DNA of 64,000 nucleotides from Saccopteryx bilineata (lineage: Eukaryota > Chordata > Mammalia > Chiroptera > Emballonuridae): the NCBI RefSeq assembly GCF_036850765.1, contig NC_089492.1, positions 68,510,982 through 68,574,981 on the forward strand, in the 5' to 3' direction. Each line of letters begins with the position of its first letter. The first letter of the stretch is position 1. The translations under genes and the position numbers were made by a program. Shown here in pieces: positions 36,039 through 46,938 of the stretch. The notes below the pieces were generated by a model. That model was not told where the DNA came from and ran no database searches. It worked only from the letters and a program-made list of their open reading frames with translations.

Positions 36039-36957
36039 TTATTATTATTTCTTATTTCTAGTTTTACTATCAGCATGATGTTGTGTGACTCAAAATGAGT
36101 TAGGAAGTGTGTTCTCAACTTCATTTTCTGAAAAAGCTGGCATAGACTTGATATCATTTCTTCCTGAAATATTTGGTAGAAATTTCCAGTAAAACCATCT
36201 GGGCTTAGAATTTCCTTCATGGGAACATTTTCAATTTCTTTAATTATAGGAATGCTCTATATCTATTAGAAATGTCTGTTATTTCTACTCTATTAGTCTA
36301 CGTCTATTAGAAATATAATCTATTTCTTTTTTACTGAGTTTTGTTAATTTCTGTTTTTAAGGCACTGGCCCATTTGATCTGAGTTGTTGAATTTATGGGT
36401 ATAAAGTTGTTTGTAGTATCTCCTGATTATCTTTTTGATGTCTGTAGGGTCTCTTATTTCTGATAATAATAATTGATGTCTTCTTTTTTCTTTCCTTGAT
36501 CAACCTGTCTAGGGGTTTATAAGTGTTATTGATCTTTTTAAAGAACCAGCTTTTGGATTCATCAAATTTCTTTTAAAAATTTTATTAATTTCTGTTCTTA
36601 GATTTGTCTTTTCCTTCCCTCTGTTTGGTTTGAGTTTACTTTGCTTTTTCTTATCTTCATTCTTGAGACCTTTTTTTTCTAACATAAGCATTTAATACTA
36701 TAAATTTCTCTTTAAAAACTCTTTTAGCTGCATCTGGAAAATTTTGATATCTTGTACTTTCATTTAATTCAGCAAAATACTTTCCTCTTTAACTCATGTT
36801 TGGTTTTTTGTTTTTTTTTTTAGAAATGTGTTGTCTACATTTTAAACATTTGGGGAATTTCTGTTATTGCTATGTAGTTTAGTTTCTTTATGGTCCAAAA
36901 ACATACTTTGTAAGGTTTCCATTTATTTAAATGTATTATTAAAAAAATTATTTTATA

Positions 36958-37505
36958 CAGTGTGTCCGTAAAGTCATGGTGTACTTTTGACCGGTCACAG
37001 GAAAGCAACAAAAGATGATAGAAATGTGAAATCTGCACCAAATAAAAAGAAAACTCTCACAGTTTCATACCTATTCAGTGCAATTCGATGTGGGCTCCAT
37101 TTGTTGCCCTACACTCATCCAAATGATAGTGAAGTTCTTGCCACACATGGGTTATTCAGTGAATAACATCTGTTATTCTCTGTTTTAAGTGATTAATGTT
37201 GTGGCGCTTCGTTACAAACGCTCCGATGTTCACGTTGCACTTTGGTCATGGATTCAAATTTAGCTAGCCACAGAACACACTAAACTTTCCTCTGTACCGT
37301 CCACATCCCGACTGGCATGGCCGTGGGCTGCTCCACTGTATATATGGTGTTACGTCATCATCTGCGCATGTGCACATGCTGCCACATCATCCTACAGAAA
37401 CTGGAAGGGTTTTCCTTTTATTTGGTGCAGATTTCACATTTCTATTGTCTTTTGTTGCTTTCCTGTGACTGGTCAAAAGTGCACCATGACTTTACGGACA
37501 CACTG
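36958..37505 (-). mobile_element. Mariner element, internally deleted, copy 2
   Basis: 548-bp element with the same long terminal repeats as 23403-23999, in reverse orientation, with TA on both sides (36956-36957 and 37506-37507). On the minus strand it keeps the promoter side and the first part of the transposase gene (to the gaagcgccac stretch near 37200). It then jumps to the C-terminal coding part, where HYHLDECRATNGAHIE is readable at about 37140-37083. The deletion therefore differs from copy 1, which lacks this C-terminal part. It inserted into an old L1. Confidence 0.92.
37083..37330 (-). pseudogene. Mariner transposase remnant: N-terminus joined to C-terminus
   Basis: Minus-strand remnant. 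The start region (ATG complement near 37317) and roughly 40 codons of the HTH part are followed, after a deletion, by about 40 codons of the transposase C-terminus (QRITD... VWQELHYHLDECRATNGAH). Stops and a frameshift are present, so no protein is expected. The retained C-terminal phrase is typical of mariner family ends and confirms the family independently of copy 1. Confidence 0.75.
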
Positions 37506-37724
37506 TATTTCCTTTATCTAAAAATGTTCTTGTTTTGTTCTCATTCACAAAGGATATTTTCACTGGTTATAGAACTCAACAGTTCTTTTCTTTTAACACT
37601 TAAAGATGTTCCACCCTCTTCTGGCTTCCCCATATTCTGATGAGAATTCTGCAGTCAAAATTTTGTTCTGTATGTAATATGTTATATTTTTTGTGGCTGC
37701 TCTTAAGATTTAAAAAATCTATTT

Positions 37725-38057
37725 TTTTTAAGCCAGAGAGAGACAGACTGACAGGAAGGGAGAGAGATGAGAAGCATCAACTTGTAGTTGCAGCATCTTA
37801 GTCATTTATTGATTGTTTTCTCATTTTTCATATGTGCTTGACTGGGAGGCTCCAAACCAGTGACCCATTGCTCAAGCCAGCAACCTTGGGCTCAAGCCAG
37901 CAGCCATGGGGTCCTGTCTATGATCCCACACTGAAGCAAGCAACCCCTTGCTCAAGCTGGTGAACCTGTGCTCAAGCCAGGGACCTCGAGATTTCAAACC
38001 TGGGTCCTTAGTGTCCCAGGCCAACACTCTATCCACTGCACCACCACCTGGTCAGGC
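37725..38057 (-). mobile_element. tRNA-derived SINE inserted in old L1
   Basis: Antisense long-type SINE ending ccaccacctggtcaggc. Its body carries an extra 'caagccagcaaccttgggct' direct-repeat unit compared with other copies. Flanks are A/T-rich and the duplication is not clear. Confidence 0.85.
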
Positions 38058-38599
38058 TAAAAATATACCGTTATTGTATAGCAATTTGATTATTAATGTG
38101 TCTGCATGCTTTTCTTTGAGTTTGTCCTGTTTGGGGTTTTCTGGTCTTCATAACTCTCTAAATTTATGACTTTCAACAAATTTATTCAAATATCTTTTTC
38201 TGCATTAGTCTCTTTGTCTTCTCTTTCTGTTTCTTTATGGACATGAAATAAGAGAAAATCAAAGAAGGAAAAGTGAATGTCTTCCCATACTTTTTCCAGT
38301 CCTTTTGCCAGGAAGACAGGGTTTTCTTAAGAGATTTTGCTGTCTGTATCCCCTGCTCAGTTTTGCATTGGGGTCACTCCTGGGTCAAAGCTGGATGATA
38401 GAAGAAGAAATAAAACAGCAAAATTTATTCCTATTATACATCATTCTTTAAGCTTTGGCTCCCTTGTGCAATTTGGCTTCAATTATTAATTTTTCACAGT
38501 TCCTATGTAGTGGCTTTCAAATTTATCCAGAGGTTTTAGTTGTGGTAATGGGAGAGAGGGATTGAGTAGGCTTACTCAATTTTGGCTGAAAATGTCACC

Positions 38600-39080
38600 C
38601 TTGATTTTTTAAAAAAACTAATACATCTTGCAGATGTTTCTAAAATGTATACATGCAGTTTTGCTTTGTTCATTTTAAAGTGGCAGAGTACTACATTTTA
38701 TTGACATATCATAGTTTATTTAAAGATTGCTATTAACAAAGATGAGACTATGTGTGTGTGTGTGTGTATGTGTGTGTGTGTGTGTGTGTGTATCCTGATT
38801 GTTTTTTATATGTGAGTGTATCTCTAGGGTAAATTTCTAGCTTGAAAATAACAGTTTGAAGGATGTGTGCTTACACCTCCATGAACATTGCTTAAGAGTG
38901 CCCCTTTCTCTATAACCATGTTTGACTATGAACTTAAAAATGTTTGCCTCCAATAAATGAAAAGGTATCTTGTTTTGATTTACACTTCTTTTTATAATGG
39001 TTGAGGCTGAACATTATTTTATAACTTACTGAATACTACAATATGTTTCTTTTTCTGATAACTGGTTGGAGTTTGTATTT
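38600..39080 (-). repeat. Old L1M ORF2-end remnant with TG microsatellite
   Basis: Antisense L1M phrases such as 'gagtactacattttattgac' and 'atctctagggtaaatttcta'. An interrupted (TG) run of about 40 bases lies at 38752-38790. Confidence 0.55.
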
Positions 39081-39130
39081 AGTAAGTAAAATAAATTCCT
39101 CCCCACCCCTTCTTCCACCCAGATATTCTA

Positions 39131-40040
39131 TTTTAAAATTTTTTTATTAAATTTATTGGGGTGACATTGGTTAATAAAATTATAGATTTCAAGTACAATT
39201 CCATAATATGTTATCTGTATACTGTGCTCTGTGTTTATTATTCAAAGTCAAATCTTTTTCCATCACTGTTTGTCCCCCATTTACCCTCTTCTAATTCCCC
39301 TCAAGCCCCTTTCCCTCTGGTAATTACCATATGTTCTTTTTTAATCCCTTCAATTTTTCCACCCAGTCCCCTCCCCTCTGACAGCTGTCAGTCTGTTTTC
39401 TGTATCTAGAGTTTTTTTTTTTTTCTGTTTATATTGTTCATTAGATCCCACATATAAGTGAAATCATATGTCACTGATTGGCTTATTTCACTTAGCATAA
39501 TACTCTCCAGATCCATCCATGCTGTTGCAAAAGGTTAAATTTCTTTCTTTATTACAGCCAAGTAGTATTCCATTGTATAAACGTACCACAGTTTTTTTAT
39601 CCACTCATCTATTGATGGGCACTTGGTTTACTTCCAAATCTTGGCTATTGTAAATAACACTGCAATGAACATAAAGGTGCATATATATTCCTTTAAATTA
39701 GTGTTTCAGGTTTCTTCAGATATATCCCCAGAAGTGAAATCACTGAGTCATAAGGCAGTTCCATTTTTAATTTTTTGAGGTAACTTCATTCTGTTTTACT
39801 ACAGTGGCTGTACCAATTTACAGTCCTACAAACAGTGCACGAGGGTTCTCTTTTCTTCACATCCTCACAACACTTGTTGTTTTTTGATTTATTGATGATA
39901 GCCATTGTAATATGCATGAGCTGATTTCTCATTGTGGTTCTAATCTGCATTTTTCTGCTGATTCGTAGCATTGAGCATATTTTCACGTGTCTATTGGCCA
40001 TCTGCATGTCCTCCTTGTACAAGTGTCTATTCAAGAGCCT
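39131..40040 (-). mobile_element. 5'-truncated antisense L1
   Basis: L1 3' UTR at the left (tttttattaaatttattggg) followed by the ORF2 C-terminal region. The same subtype as 19795-21240 by its 3' UTR ('gttaataaaattatagattt'). Cut near 40040. Stops break the frame. Confidence 0.85.
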
Positions 40041-40739
40041 CCTTGTTCCTTTATGATTCAGTCTACATTCTTTACCACCAAAAGCTAATACAAAAAATGA
40101 TGAATTAAAAAAAAGAGCTCCAACATTTTCGCTAGCAGGCTCATGTATCTTTAAGTAGATTTTCATACATGTCTTAAATGTCTAAGTCTTATTTTAGAAT
40201 AGAGATAACTTAATTTTGATTCCTAGATTTGAGTTTATCATACTTTATAGTGTAGCCTATGCAGTCTGACAAAGCAAAGTGAGGAGAAAAGAATACAACA
40301 CCTTAGCTTCTGTCCATGCATGTAACCATTTTGTTTTTAGGCTAGAAGAAGGGGCACTTAATGGGTGTATTTTCAAGGCCAACCTGCTCTGTTTCATTTG
40401 CTGACCTGAGGAGATTTCAGCATCTATTTGATGGCTATAGAGGATGTTGGCTATACAAGCCATTGGGGAAAATGTAAACACTTACCTATGTAAGTTATCT
40501 ACCATTTAGCTTGAATGGTAAATTGAAGAAAGAAATAGAGAATGGATTTTCTATTCTTTCTCTGTTTATTCTGAAACATTGGCTTAAGAGATATGGGGAT
40601 AATAAATGTGTTCTTTTCATGGAAATGCTTTTTCACATTGATGTTTATGTAAATGATGTGTCCCTTTCTCTAATGAATGTTTAAAATGTTTCCCAGATAA
40701 TTAGATTTATATATATATGATATTTAATACTTTTTATTT
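40041..40739. other. Unique sequence, no gene seen
   Basis: No repeat or convincing frame recognised. Confidence 0.35.
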
Positions 40740-40975
40740 AAAAATTTATATACAGTAAAATTCACTCTTTTTGGCGCACAGTTATATGAGTTTTGACAAA
40801 TGCGTATTTTGTATAACCACCACTACTATTAAGATGCTGTTCAATCATCCACCAGATTTTCCTTGTGCTGTCCCTTGAAAGTCAACCCTTTCCCCATCTC
40901 CAGTCTCAGCAACCAAGGGTCTGTCATTGGTCTTACAGTTTTACCTTTTCCAGAATTGTATACAACATTTAAAAA
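40740..40975 (-). repeat. Old L1M 3' end remnant
   Basis: Antisense phrases 'acagtaaaattcactctttt', 'gagttttgacaaatgcgtat' and 'ttaccttttccagaattgta' match the ancient L1M 3' UTR. Confidence 0.65.
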
Positions 40976-42250
40976 TAAAAATATGAAACATGCTAATGTA
41001 TTTTAGTCACCATTTCTCAGGAAAGTCATGTTTTATAATTAAACCTTGCATGCTAGAGTCCTATAAAGATTTTGTTTGAAAAATTCTGTGGGATATTTCA
41101 TCTCTGCTTAGTCTCTGTGGACTAATAAATACTTTCTCAAGGAGTCAGTAATCTTAGATCTTTGCTCAAAACATTGTTATTATGCTGTTTTGTATAAAAG
41201 TTTGTATAGTTAAAAATAGTTAATAGTGATAGAATAGATTAGACTTTTTATTTTAGGTAGCTTTTCAAGTCAGACATGCCTCTATGACAGTTTGGACTGA
41301 TACTAGCTCATTGCCATGACTCAGGACTTTCTATAGCTTGATGTACCCGTGTACTTAGAATTTGTCACTTCTCACCTTCTTTTTTCTCTTCTTGTCTCTA
41401 AAACAGCATACATACACTGAAGAAAGGTAGAAATATTGATGTGCATAGCAGAGTTGGGAAGGGGACATAGTTTAACTATTATCAGTTCTTATATAGTATA
41501 GAAATGGTTAACTGTCTGATTGATATCTAGACCTACTTTGGACACCACAATAATAATAATTTTTGAAAAGTTACTTTTTTTTATACTCAAATATGGCCTC
41601 TAACTTTATTCTGTTTTGATCTTTATCACTTATTTAAAATATCACATCACATTTATTTTTTGCTTTGTAAGTTTTGTAAATACCGTTGGCCCAAAACAAT
41701 AATATTCTGATATAACCTGATCTGGTTTTACTATTTGAATTAGTTTAAATTCTATAAATAACTTGTGCAAGAGTTAAAAAGGCATAATTTTTGGAAAATT
41801 GAGTAACTGAAAATTGACTATTTGTGATGATTGTCTTGTAGTCTTATGCATAATTTTCTATTAATTCTTTGGAGCATTACTAAGTTAATCTCTTGAGGTC
41901 TCATTCAAGTAAAACCTGTATTTTTGTGTAAGTGGACAAGGTCCATTTTTCAAAAGTTTTCTGTGATATTGAAATGAATGTAAACTATGTCCCCAGTTCC
42001 TTGGATGGAGACTGTTTCAATGAGGAGTAATTAGTAAATGTGTGCATTCATACAGGGAATTTTTCCTGAGTACCTCTACTGCATCAGATATAATGCTAGG
42101 TACTAGGAATATAGAAAAATTTCATTTTTTGCTTTCAAAGAGCCTATAATAACAACTATAATCTTAAAAAATGTGTTTTTTAATTCATATAATCTTTCTT
42201 TCCTTCACCAATCACATCTAATCAATCATTAAGTTCTTTCAGTATAACCC
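40976..42250. other. Unique sequence, no gene seen
   Basis: No repeat or gene recognised over about 1.3 kb. Confidence 0.35.
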
Positions 42251-42254
42251 TCTA

Positions 42255-42400
42255 AATCGGTGGTTCTTATCATTGGTTGCACAAGTTAAAGCTCTCCAGG
42301 GAGGTTTAAAAAATACTGACACCTGGGTTCCACCCCAGGAGGTCAGACTTGGGAAATGCAGATAATGTCAAAGTGCAGCCAAGAATAACCACAGCTCTAG
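42255..42400. mobile_element. MER5A-like hAT remnant
   Basis: atcggtggttcttatcattg at the left, then 'ctgacacctgggttccaccc' and 'aggaggtcagacttgg', in the order of a MER5 element. Diverged. Confidence 0.6.
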
Positions 42401-42735
42401 AGCAGAAGTTAGCAACTTTTCCTGGAGGGGACTAGATAGTAAATATTTTAGTCTTTGTGGCCATATGGGCTTGCTGCTATGACTCCTCTCTGCCATTGTG
42501 ACAGGAAAGCAGTCACAGACAATATGTAAACAAATGAGTGTGACTGACTTCCAATAAAACTTTATTTATGAATACTGATATTTAAATTTCAAGTAATTTT
42601 TATGTGTCATGAAATGTTCTTGATTTTTTTCATTTAAAAATATGAAAACCATTCTTAGCTCACGGGCTATACAGAAACAGGCAGTGGATCTGATTTGGCC
42701 CATGGCTGTATTTTACTAATCTCTGCTCTCAAACA
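42401..42735. mobile_element. Charlie-type hAT remnant (MER33/MER58-like)
   Basis: 'agaagttagcaacttttcct', 'ctagatagtaaatattttag', 'tttgtggccatatgggcttg', 'ccaataaaactttatttatg' and at the far end 'gatctgatttggcccatggc' follow the structure of a short non-autonomous Charlie element. A roughly 80-bp AT-rich piece splits it near 42575-42660. The exact subfamily cannot be decided by eye. Confidence 0.65.
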
Positions 42736-42859
42736 GCTCAGAAACCTAAGTGCTCATCAGAATCGCACTGTCCTATTTTTCTTTGTTTCAAACCTTCCAA
42801 TGGCTTCCATTGCCTACAGGGCAAAGTTCATACTCCTTAGCAAGTCATACAAAGTTTTT

Positions 42860-42992
42860 ACTTTATTTTTTAAATTAAAATTATTTGGGTGACATTAGTT
42901 AATGAGGTCATATAGGTTTCAAGTGTACATTTCTATGATACATGATCTGTATACTGCATTGTGTGCCCACAACCTAAAGTCAAAACCATCTC
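42860..42992 (-). repeat. Short antisense L1 3' end fragment
   Basis: aaattatttgggtgacatta, 'tttcaagtgtacatttctat' and 'gatctgtatactgcattgtg': the end of the L1 3' UTR type also seen at 19795 and 39131. Confidence 0.75.
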
Positions 42993-43549
42993 CCATTCAA
43001 TGGTTTTATCTGGCTTTTGCCTATGAACTTGTCTCCTCACACTTTTGATTCTCAGCAAACTAGGCTGCTTACAATTCACACTGTGCTTTCTTGGCTTCAT
43101 GCTTGAGCTCATGTAGGTCCCCCTGTCTGGAAAGCCCTTTGCTGCTGGCAAATGTCTACTTGTCCTTCAAGATGCAGGAGTACTTTTCACATTCTCTGTC
43201 TTCATGTCTGGGGAAAATTTTAGGTTTAGATGACCCTTGCTGTGTTCTCATAGCATACTTGTTTACCTTCATATTGCATGTATCATATGACATTGAAAAG
43301 CTCTGTTTATAAAAAAATTCTTGGTAATCAGAACCCCAGTTTTATCTTTATATTATAGCACTTGGTGCAATCCTTGATACGTAGTAGGTGCTCAATCAAT
43401 GCTTATTGACCTTTTATGTACAGTATGGTTTCTGTATTCCCTATTATGTTCCATTGGTCTATTTTTGAACTACTTGGATAGGAGACTTCTTGGGAATACT
43501 GAGTGCTGTAGCCTTTAAAAAAACTCTAAAACTTTGAGGAATCCAAGGA

Positions 43550-43775
43550 ACAGTGAGAACTGAGGAACAGAATTGAGACAGAGGAGGGATCAAAGGAACC
43601 AGAGGAAAAGAGGACAGAGGGAAAGGGGATGATAGGATGGGATAAACCTGAAGGGAAGGGGGGAGGGTGCTGTGGGGAGGAGGGAAAGGGAGATGTTGAG
43701 GGGAATATGGGATGTATTCGGGGTGACCCTAGAATCTATGTAAACACAATTAATTAAATAAAAAACCCCTAAAAC
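43550..43775 (+). mobile_element. Short sense L1 3' tail
   Basis: Purine-rich tract (gaggaaaagaggacagaggg etc.), then 'ggggtgaccctagaatctat', 'gtaaacacaattaattaaat' and an A tail. It looks like a 5'-truncated L1 3' UTR of a type not otherwise seen here. It splits the L1M at 43425-45150, whose phrases resume at 43776. Confidence 0.55.
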
Positions 43776-44156
43776 TACTCTGTTTATTACTGTGGCTTTA
43801 TAATAACTCTTGATATCTGATAGTATAAGTCTTCCAACTTTGTTTTCCTTCTTCAAAATTATCTTGGCCACTCTTGGCTTTTAGGTAAACATTTTGCAAT
43901 CATTTAAATAATTTTCCCAAAACATATCATTGGATTTTGACTTGGCATTATATTGACTATATAGATAAATTTGTGGAAAATTGACACTTTAAATCAGTTT
44001 TCTAATCAGGAAGAGATATATTCTTCATTTATTTAGATCTTCCTTAATTTCCTTCAGTAATATTTTTCAGTTTTCTCTGAGAGATTTTGTACATGTTTTT
44101 TGAGACTTTTTCCTAGGTATTTGAAGCTAATGTAAAAGGTATTATTATTCAATTCT

Positions 44157-44425
44157 CAGTTAGGGCACACAAGAGAAGTGACTATCTGCTACTCACCCCT
44201 TTCTTCTCCTCCTTCTCTCCCTCTCCCTCTCCCACAGACTGATTTGTTTGAGCATCATCCCTGGGTGCTGAGGATAGCTCAACTGGTCCAAATACATTGG
44301 CTTCAGGCACTAAAAATAGCTTGGTTGATTTGAGCATCTACCCTAAACGGGGTTTCTCGGTGGATCCCTGTCATGGCACATGTAGGAGTATGTCTCACTA
44401 TTTCCTCTCCTCTCACTTAAAAATT
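44157..44425. mobile_element. Degraded tRNA-derived SINE pair
   Basis: 'ctcagttagggcacacaaga', a CT-rich tract (44195-44240), then 'ctgaggatagctcaactggt' and 'ttctcggtggatccctgtca'. These are SINE-like head and body pieces inserted in an old L1. Too diverged for subfamily or strand assignment. Confidence 0.45.
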
Positions 44426-45441
44426 GTTTTTTTAAACTTTCCAATTACTTACTACTGATATATGGATATACTGTTCATTTTTATTTGTTGCCCTCATGTC
44501 CAGGAGTCTTGATAAATCCACTTATTAATTCTAATAGTTAATCTGCAACTTGTCTGGGTTTTGTATTTATATAATAATTTCATCTGTAAATAATGAGAGT
44601 TTTACTTTTTTTCTATGATGTAACTTTTGGTTCATTATATTGCCCTATTTACTTCGGCTAGGATTTAAATATATTGTAAAATAAAAACAGTGGTAAAGGG
44701 CCCTCTTATTTTGATCTAGATATTAGGGGGAGTTTTCTAATATTTTACCATTACAAATAATATCTGTTACAGGGTAGTGGGGGTAATATACTTTATCATA
44801 TTAAGGAAATTTTTTCTATTGTCAGTTTGCTGAGAGGTACAGAATTTTATCAGATTTTCCTTTTTGCATCTATTAAGAAAATTATATGCTTCCTTTAGAT
44901 GTTTTTTCTTTTATTCTCTAAATGTGGGCAATCACACTGATTGATTTTCAAATATTAAGTCATCTTGAATTCCTGCAATGAAATAAATTTTGTTATATAA
45001 TATCCTTGTTATACATTGGTGGCTTTGATATATTATGTATTACCATAAATATATAAATATATCATATAGTATTTATATATGTTGAGACTTAATTTTCTCT
45101 TTGAATTATTCAGTTTTGATACCAAAGTTATATTGGTCTCTTGGCTTGGCTTTGTGTCTTCCCTTGCACTAGAGAATCGGCTTTTTCAAGCTCTCTCACC
45201 TATACTGCATAGTTATTAATATTTTTATTCAGACACATGGGAGAGAGACTGTGGGCATTCTCTGATGTTCTGATTAAGCCTAAGTCTTAAGCAGGCACTG
45301 GGAACCTGGGTCTGAAGGATGTGGACTTCTCAAGTGTTCTTGCCCCTCTGTAGAGGTGATACTGAACCTAGTCCTTCCTCTTTCTCCCTGGCCCTCACCC
45401 CATTTTTGTCTTCCAGATATAGTGGCTTTCAATGCAGTTTT

Positions 45442-45780
45442 TTTTTTTGTTGTTGTTGTTGTTTTTTACAGAGACAGAGAGAGAATCAGAGAGAGGGATA
45501 GACAGAAAGGGAGAGATGAGAAGCATCAATCATTAGTTTTTCGTTGTGCGTTGCAACACCTTAATTGTTCATTGATTGCTTTCTCATATGTGCCTTGACC
45601 GCGGGCCTTCAGCAGACCAAGTAACCCCTTGCTCGAGCCAGTGACCTTGGGCTCAAGCTGGTGAGCTTTTGCTCAAACCAGATGAGCCCTTCCTCAAGCT
45701 GGCGACCTCGAGGTCTCGAACCTGGGTCTTCCACATCCCAGTCCGATGCTGTATCCATTACGCCACTGCCCGGTCAGGCT
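45442..45780 (-). mobile_element. tRNA-derived SINE with TSD
   Basis: Antisense long-type SINE: T-rich tail with (TTG)n, GAGA tract, 'gatgagaagcatcaatcatt', body, head complement cgccactgcccggtcaggc. Duplication aatgcagtttt at 45431-45441 and 45782-45792. Low divergence. Confidence 0.9.
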
Positions 45781-45792
45781 TAATGCAGTTTT

Positions 45793-46301
45793 GCTGCTTC
45801 CTCTTCTGAAGTTTAAAGGTGTTTTCCCACAGGGGAGATCAGGGAGATAGGTCTGGATGGAGTTTTGGCAGTGGCTGCTGTTCCCCTCCTCCAGAGATCA
45901 CCCTGGATAAGGGTTTCTCAGGATTCTCCCAGGTCTTCTCTGTGAATACCTGAAAGCATTTCTGGGGGGAAATGCCTACATGGAGGTGCAAACTATTCTG
46001 ATGTCTGTGGCCCCCAGGGGCTTTGCACTCTTATACTAGCCCACAATCAACATTTAGTAATTTGTTAAAAATTTCTAGCTTGATCATCCTCATATTCATT
46101 AGAATGATCATCATGTTTTAAGTGACAAAGAAGTGTTAATTGCTTGGTGACTAATTTGGCCTGTCAGAATCATTTAGAAATGGAATGGTTATCATAGACT
46201 TAGTTTATTGGTATAGGTTGTGCATCTCATCTTTTCACCCTTGACTCCATTCTTGATTACTCTCTTTCCCTCATTCCCCACATCCAATCCATTCAAATGT
46301 A
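45793..46301. other. Unique sequence, no gene seen
   Basis: No repeat or gene recognised. Confidence 0.35.
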
Positions 46302-46377
46302 CACTGCTCACAAAAATTAGGGGATATTTTATAGCTTCATATTCATTTGAAATACCCCCTAACTTTTGTGAGCAGTA
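46302..46377. mobile_element. 76-bp palindromic Tc1/mariner-like MITE
   Basis: Two nearly perfect arms, actgctcacaaaaattaggg at the left and the complement of cccctaacttttgtgagcagt at the right, pair over about 27 bp around a loop of about 20 nt. TA lies on both sides (46300-46301 and 46378-46379). Its size and architecture are those of a miniature Tc1/mariner derivative. A transcript would fold into a long hairpin. Confidence 0.85.
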
Positions 46378-46639
46378 TATTTGAAGTCCTATCTTCAAAT
46401 TCTTCGATTCTTTTCTACCCCAACTAATCCATTTTTCACACAAAGTACCAGAGAGATCTTTTAAAAAATATATTAGATCATATCCCTAACATAGAACCTT
46501 TTGATAGCTTCCCATTGGAATTAGAATAAAGTCCAAACATCTTAATGTGGGCAATAGGCTTTGCATAAACTGGCTGGGGATCACTTCTCTGGTATTGGCT
46601 TCTGTTATTTTTCTCTATTTCTTTTTTTTCCTATCTTTT
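46378..46639. other. Unique flank left of the L1 block
   Basis: No L1 sequence and no gene. Notably it is not L1-2 sequence, which argues that L1-1 did not insert inside L1-2. Confidence 0.4.
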
Positions 46640-46938
46640 ATTTTTTATTAATTTTTTTATTTATTAAATTTAATGCAGTGACATTGATAAATCAGGGTAC
46701 ATATGTTGAGAAAAAACATCTCTAGATTATTTTGACATTTGATTGTGCTGTATACCCCTCCCCCAAAGTTAAATTGTCTTCTGTCACCTTCTATCTGGTT
46801 TTCTTTCTGCCCCTCCCCTCCCCCAACCCCTCTCACCTTCTTCACCCACTCCCCCCTACCCCACCCCCCACCCCTGTTGCCATCACATTCTTGTTCATGT
46901 CTCTGAGTCTCATTTTTATGTCCCTTCTATGTATGGAT
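46640..46938 (-). repeat. L1-1 3' UTR with G-rich tract
   Basis: T-rich left end (tail complement), 'gcagtgacattgataaatca', then a C-rich tract at 46810-46876 that is G-rich on the L1 sense strand, with many runs of three or more G. L1 3' UTRs are known for such G-quadruplex-prone tracts. The equivalent tracts recur at 12730, 24760, 53525 and 57001. Confidence 0.85.

Larger units (their letters stand above)
35390..38600 (-). mobile_element. Old antisense L1, split by two SINEs and a mariner
   Basis: Degraded L1 with ORF2 linker/RT phrases (for example 'attccagtaaaaccatctgg' region near 36190, 'aaagaaccagcttttggatt' near 36540, 'ataaatttctctttaaaaac' near 36700, 'tttatggtccaaaaacatac' near 36886). 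The order runs towards the 5' side of ORF2 and upstream sequence at the right. It is interrupted at 35712-36038 (SINE), 36958-37505 (mariner) and 37725-38057 (SINE). Frames are fully broken. The right edge is uncertain. Confidence 0.7.
43425..45150 (-). mobile_element. Old antisense L1M, interrupted twice
   Basis: Degraded ORF2: 'ttattactgtggctttataa' (near 43781), 'gtcttccaactttgttttcc' (near 43829), 'atcttccttaatttccttca' (near 44037), 'tgggttttgtatttatataa' and 'tttcatctgtaaataatgag' (the RT catalytic region, near 44580). Interrupted by an L1 tail at 43550-43775 and a SINE at about 44157-44425. No usable frame. Confidence 0.7.

Noticed and set aside
37317..37640. 107-codon plus-strand frame as a gene
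   Set aside because: It is antisense to the mariner remnant and runs across its terminal repeat into old L1 sequence.
39786..40166. 126-codon frame on the minus strand as a host gene
   Set aside because: Part of it is recognisable L1 ORF2 C-terminus (RKMQIRTTMRNQLMHITMAI); the rest is flanking sequence.
43550..43775. Purine-rich block as a regulatory element
   Set aside because: It ends with an L1-like 3' terminus and A tail and splits an L1M; a short L1 tail explains it better.
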